The position numbers and the translations under genes are program-made. This document shows, piece after piece, positions 46,857 to 49,099 of a stretch of DNA of 49,099 nucleotides. Below the pieces are notes generated by a model that did no database searches, was not told where the DNA came from, and saw only the letters and a list, made by a program, of their open reading frames with translations. Within the stretch, counting starts at the first letter, position 1, and every line of letters begins with the position of its first letter. Source of the DNA: Helicobacteraceae bacterium (GTDB taxonomy: Bacteria; Campylobacterota; Campylobacteria; Campylobacterales; Sulfurimonadaceae); contig WTBY01000059.1 in NCBI GenBank assembly GCA_013138865.1, positions 1 through 49,099 on the forward strand. The letters run 5' to 3'.

Positions 46857-46885
46857 TTGACATTTAAGTTCTATTTGCCTATAAT
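46857..46885 (+). promoter_or_regulatory. consensus sigma70 promoter of the tRNA cluster
   Basis: TTGACA (46857-46862), 17 bases, TATAAT (46880-46885), followed by a GC-rich discriminator (TCCGGC). Both hexamers and the spacing are perfect matches. The predicted start is near 46892, 35 bases before tRNA-Lys. Confidence 0.8.
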
Positions 46886-46926
46886 TCCGGCTCATCAAAA
46901 GTATGTATGTGCCTTTGTTTGAAAAT

Positions 46927-47002
46927 GTCTTGTTAGCTCAGCTGGTAGAGCATCTCACTTTTAATGAGGATGCCGATGGTTCGAATCCATCACAGGACAC
47001 CA
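46927..47002 (+). tRNA. tRNA-Lys (TTT)
   Basis: 76 nt, with CCA encoded. Acceptor GTCTTGT/ACAGGAC with one G-U, D-arm GCTC...GAGC, anticodon loop CTTTTAA, T-arm GATGG-TTCGAAT-CCATC, discriminator A. First gene of the cluster. Confidence 0.97.
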
Positions 47003-47017
47003 TTTAACATTTTATAC

Positions 47018-47094
47018 GCGGTGGTAGTTCAGTTGGTTAGAATATCTGCCTGTCACGCAGAGGGTCGCGAGTTCGAATCTCGTCCACCGCGCCA
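47018..47094 (+). tRNA. tRNA-Asp (GTC)
   Basis: 77 nt. Acceptor GCGGTGG/CCACCGC, anticodon stem TCTGC/GCAGA with loop CTGTCAC, T-arm GCGAG-TTCGAAT-CTCGT, discriminator G, CCA. It follows tRNA-Lys by 15 bases and is surely in the same transcript. Confidence 0.97.
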
Positions 47095-47115
47095 CTTTTT
47101 TTGTTTATTTGCACT

Positions 47116-47149
47116 GAAGCTTTTAGCTCACGTACTTGTTGTACGCTTC
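47116..47149 (+). other. hairpin in the tRNA-Asp to tRNA-Val spacer
   Basis: CGTAC (47131-47135), loop TTGTT, GTACG (47141-47145), inside a wider GAAGC (47116-47120) and GCTTC (47145-47149) pairing that shares one base. There is no U-run, so it may be a processing signal or a repeat-type hairpin rather than a terminator. The rest of the 140-bp spacer is AT-rich and may hold a promoter for tRNA-Val. Confidence 0.35.
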
Positions 47150-47234
47150 GCCAAAACCTTAAGCACAACTAAATCAAAAAATCACTAACTATACATAAAT
47201 AATCAAAAAGTATTTTTAGTAAATAAAATGTAAT

Positions 47235-47310
47235 GGGCGCTTAGCTCAGTTGGTAGAGCGCTACCCTTACAAGGTAGATGTCATTGGTTCGAGTCCAATA
47301 GTGCCCACCA
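47235..47310 (+). tRNA. tRNA-Val (TAC)
   Basis: 76 nt. Acceptor GGGCGCT/AGTGCCC with one G-U, anticodon stem CTACC/GGTAG with loop CTTACAA, T-arm ATTGG-TTCGAGT-CCAAT, discriminator A, CCA. Confidence 0.97.
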
Positions 47311-47357
47311 TTACAAATAAATAAGTTTACACTTATTCTTCCCACTCACATTATATT

Positions 47358-47433
47358 GACCCTTTCGTCTAGTGGCCAAGGACAATATCATTTCATGGTA
47401 TGAACAGAGGTTCAAATCCTTTAGGGGTCGCCA
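47358..47433 (+). tRNA. tRNA-Glu (TTC)
   Basis: 76 nt. Acceptor GACCCTT/AGGGGTC with one G-U, anticodon stem ATATC/GGTAT (one G-U) with loop ATTTCAT, T-arm AGAGG-TTCAAAT-CCTTT, discriminator G, CCA. Last of the cluster. No clear terminator follows in the 93 bp before the next gene. Confidence 0.96.
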
Positions 47434-47526
47434 TAGACTTCGAAAATAATTTCTATTAAGCTCTCTATTAAAGAATATGTGTTAAATTCTCATTGCTAAA
47501 TAATTAATATTTATGGATCATAAAAT

Positions 47527-49011
47527 ATGAATAACAATAATAGCTTTTATAAGTTTATACATAAGCAAATTATAATAATAATGGCATTGAATTTAGGAAC
47601 AGCACCCGGATATATACTTATAGGCTACTTGTACACGTCAATGATATATGAATCATTATGGATGCTTGGCTTTTTATTAATATCGTTGTTTGGATTTATT
47701 TTATATAAAAAATTCGATTTAAACATGACAATAGAACAAAAAAATATTTGGGTACATAAAGTTAGAATATTTATGTTCTTGTACTCCACTTGGTGGACAG
47801 TTATGTTTGTTTATTATGTATCACATGATAATTTAGAAATGCATTATGTAACCATAGCAACTCAGCTTGGTGCTACTGTCGTTGCAGCTACACTTTTAGC
47901 CTCTCAGAAAAAACTATTTATTTATACCGTTATTTTTCTTATGACTCCACTTACTATTTACTTCTTATTATTAGGAACGGCATATGGTTACTTACTGGCA
48001 TTTTTCTCTGTTGTATTGTGTCTAGTTTTACTTTATGCTGCAAAAAATACTAATGATTATATTGTAAAAAGTAGTTATCAAGCTTATCATGATCATTTAA
48101 CTAATCTTGGAAACAGAAGATATTTTCTAGAGGTATTAGAGAGTTCAGTAAAGCAAAATAGTGATAAATACTCTTATTTAGTATTGCTTGACTTGGATTA
48201 TTTTAAAACAATAAATGACACACTAGGACACGATGTAGGAGATAAGTTATTACAAGAAGTTGCAATAAGACTGAAAATGATAGCAGATAAATATAATCAC
48301 AAAGTAGCTAGGCTTGGTGGTGATGAGTTTTGTGTATTGAGTAGTACTTTTATTGATAAAGAAGAGTGTACAAATAATGCTCAAATGTTTTCTAAAGAGT
48401 TATTGCAAGAGATTAAAAATAACTATTTTATTGAGAATAACCATCTATATATAAGTGCAAGTGTTGGAGTTAGTTTACTCAATGCTGTAAAAATAGAAGC
48501 AAGTCAGCTTTTAAAAGAAGCAGATATGGCTATGTATGAAGCTAAAAATAACGGTAGAGATGGAGTTATTATTTTTAACGATGAGCTTTCAGCTATTGTG
48601 AACAAAAAATTAACTATCGAAAGGTTACTTAATTTTGCTGTTGAAAATAATGAACTTTACCTAGTTTATCAACCTCAAGTTAATACTAACAAAGAAGTAA
48701 TTGGTTGTGAAGTTTTAGTTAGATGGAATTCAAAAGAACTTGGACCTATTGGACCGGATATTTTTATTGAGATTGCTGAAAATACAGGAATTATTATTGA
48801 ACTTGGAGAATATATACTTGAAGAATCATTTAAAACGGTGAAAGAATGGTCTACTAAAGGTAGTAAGTTACAGCAAATATCTATAAATATAAGTATGAGA
48901 CAACTTCTACATCAAGATTTTATAAATGTAGTTGATAGGTTATTTAATAAATACATAGATAAAGACACTACTAGAGAGTGTAAAAATAACTGTGTAAACC
49001 TTAAAAATTAG
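47527..49011 (+). CDS. membrane diguanylate cyclase with truncated EAL domain
   Basis: Length 494 aa. Residues about 15-172 hold six or so membrane segments. The GGDEF domain (about 185-352) has HLTNLGNRRYF, LLDLDYFKTINDTLGHDVGD and GGDEF at 264-268; the inhibitory RxxD is absent (KYNH at that place). An EAL domain begins at about 365 (ENNELYLVYQPQVN), with EVL at 395-397 in place of EAL and Asn454 in INISMRQ, but stops at 494, about half the usual 240 residues. The DDFGTG and later catalytic motifs are missing. Cyclase activity is expected, phosphodiesterase activity is not. The tail (RECKNNCVNLKN) does not look like EAL sequence. Confidence 0.88.
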   Translation: MNNNNSFYKFIHKQIIIIMALNLGTAPGYILIGYLYTSMIYESLWMLGFLLISLFGFILYKKFDLNMTIEQKNIWVHKVRIFMFLYSTWWTVMFVYYVSHDNLEMHYVTIATQLGATVVAATLLASQKKLFIYTVIFLMTPLTIYFLLLGTAYGYLLAFFSVVLCLVLLYAAKNTNDYIVKSSYQAYHDHLTNLGNRRYFLEVLESSVKQNSDKYSYLVLLDLDYFKTINDTLGHDVGDKLLQEVAIRLKMIADKYNHKVARLGGDEFCVLSSTFIDKEECTNNAQMFSKELLQEIKNNYFIENNHLYISASVGVSLLNAVKIEASQLLKEADMAMYEAKNNGRDGVIIFNDELSAIVNKKLTIERLLNFAVENNELYLVYQPQVNTNKEVIGCEVLVRWNSKELGPIGPDIFIEIAENTGIIIELGEYILEESFKTVKEWSTKGSKLQQISINISMRQLLHQDFINVVDRLFNKYIDKDTTRECKNNCVNLKN

Positions 49012-49058
49012 ATTTATTTGATAAAGTGATCAAGTAAATTATTTATAAGGATTTACAT

Positions 49059-49099
49059 ATGAGTTTAATCAACCATGAAGAGTTAAAAAAACAACTTGC
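49059..49099 (+). CDS. start of an unidentified gene (partial)
   Basis: AAGGA at about 49047-49051 is followed by ATG 49059 and MSLINHEELKKQL, running off the right edge. Too short to identify. It begins 47 bp after the truncated EAL gene on the same strand. Confidence 0.6.
   Translation, partial: MSLINHEELKKQL

Overview
The window looks like a chromosome segment of a Campylobacterota (epsilonproteobacterial) bacterium, most likely Sulfurimonas or a close relative. The evidence is low GC (roughly one third by eye), a periplasmic nitrate reductase cluster in the order napA-G-H-B-F-L-D without napC, the local gene order (purD-lptD-pnp, gapA-pgk-tpiA-fabI, metY-metX-xseB), and sigma70 promoters that rest on an extended -10 (TGNTATAAT). 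Taxonomy is inferred from gene content, not from a marker-gene comparison.

Layout. 1-1.9 kb is the tail of one or more integrated elements: a small membrane ORF, an IS30 transposase remnant, a ParE/RelE-type toxin-antitoxin pair, and two direct copies of the 3' half of a tRNA-Ser gene that read as attachment-site scars. 2.1-5.7 kb holds nfo, an AMP-ligase and metK. 5.86-6.04 kb is a gene-free stretch that folds on paper into a rod of nested helices about 178 nt long, a good 6S RNA candidate. 6.1-13.3 kb is a forward run: purD, an RDD membrane protein, lptD, a phosphoribosyltransferase-like gene, pnp and a stand-alone atpE. 13.4-22.1 kb has a diguanylate cyclase divergent from the nap operon, with a perfect TTAAC-N4-GTTAA operator between them. 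22.1-25.9 kb is the reverse gapA-pgk-tpiA-fabI operon. 25.9-31.5 kb has a nadD-rsfS fusion, hup, a DUF342/FapA-like pair and pyk. 31.6-37.5 kb has an orphan NIT-domain histidine kinase, then cmoA, an unknown 435-residue protein and a cytoplasmic trypsin-like protease. 37.5-45.7 kb is mostly reverse: a nitrilase-like protein lacking its cysteine, xseB, metX, metY, gatA, a 49-residue membrane protein and ileS. 45.7-47.4 kb has a CinA-family gene and a tRNA cluster (Lys-Asp-Val-Glu). The window ends with a GGDEF protein carrying half an EAL domain and the first codons of another gene.

How the parts fit. NapGH would pass quinol electrons to NapB and NapA for nitrate respiration, with NapF, NapL and NapD assisting. 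The Crp/Fnr-type operator suggests control by nitrogen oxides or oxygen, and a NIT-domain kinase is encoded 17 kb away. The gap-pgk-tpi block plus pyk supplies the triose part of glycolysis/gluconeogenesis. metK, metX and metY form a methionine/SAM set.

The most unusual signals are: a roughly ten-fold excess of CGATCG and a much larger excess of GCGATCGC (the cyanobacterial HIP1 octamer), all inside genes; the 6S-like RNA; metX with no ATG, GTG or TTG start (apparently AUA at a TAATA overlap with metY); two apparently leaderless mRNAs; the nadD-rsfS fusion with an internal ribosome site; and the protease/partner pair, which is my best candidate for an undescribed system. Counts and pairings were made by eye.
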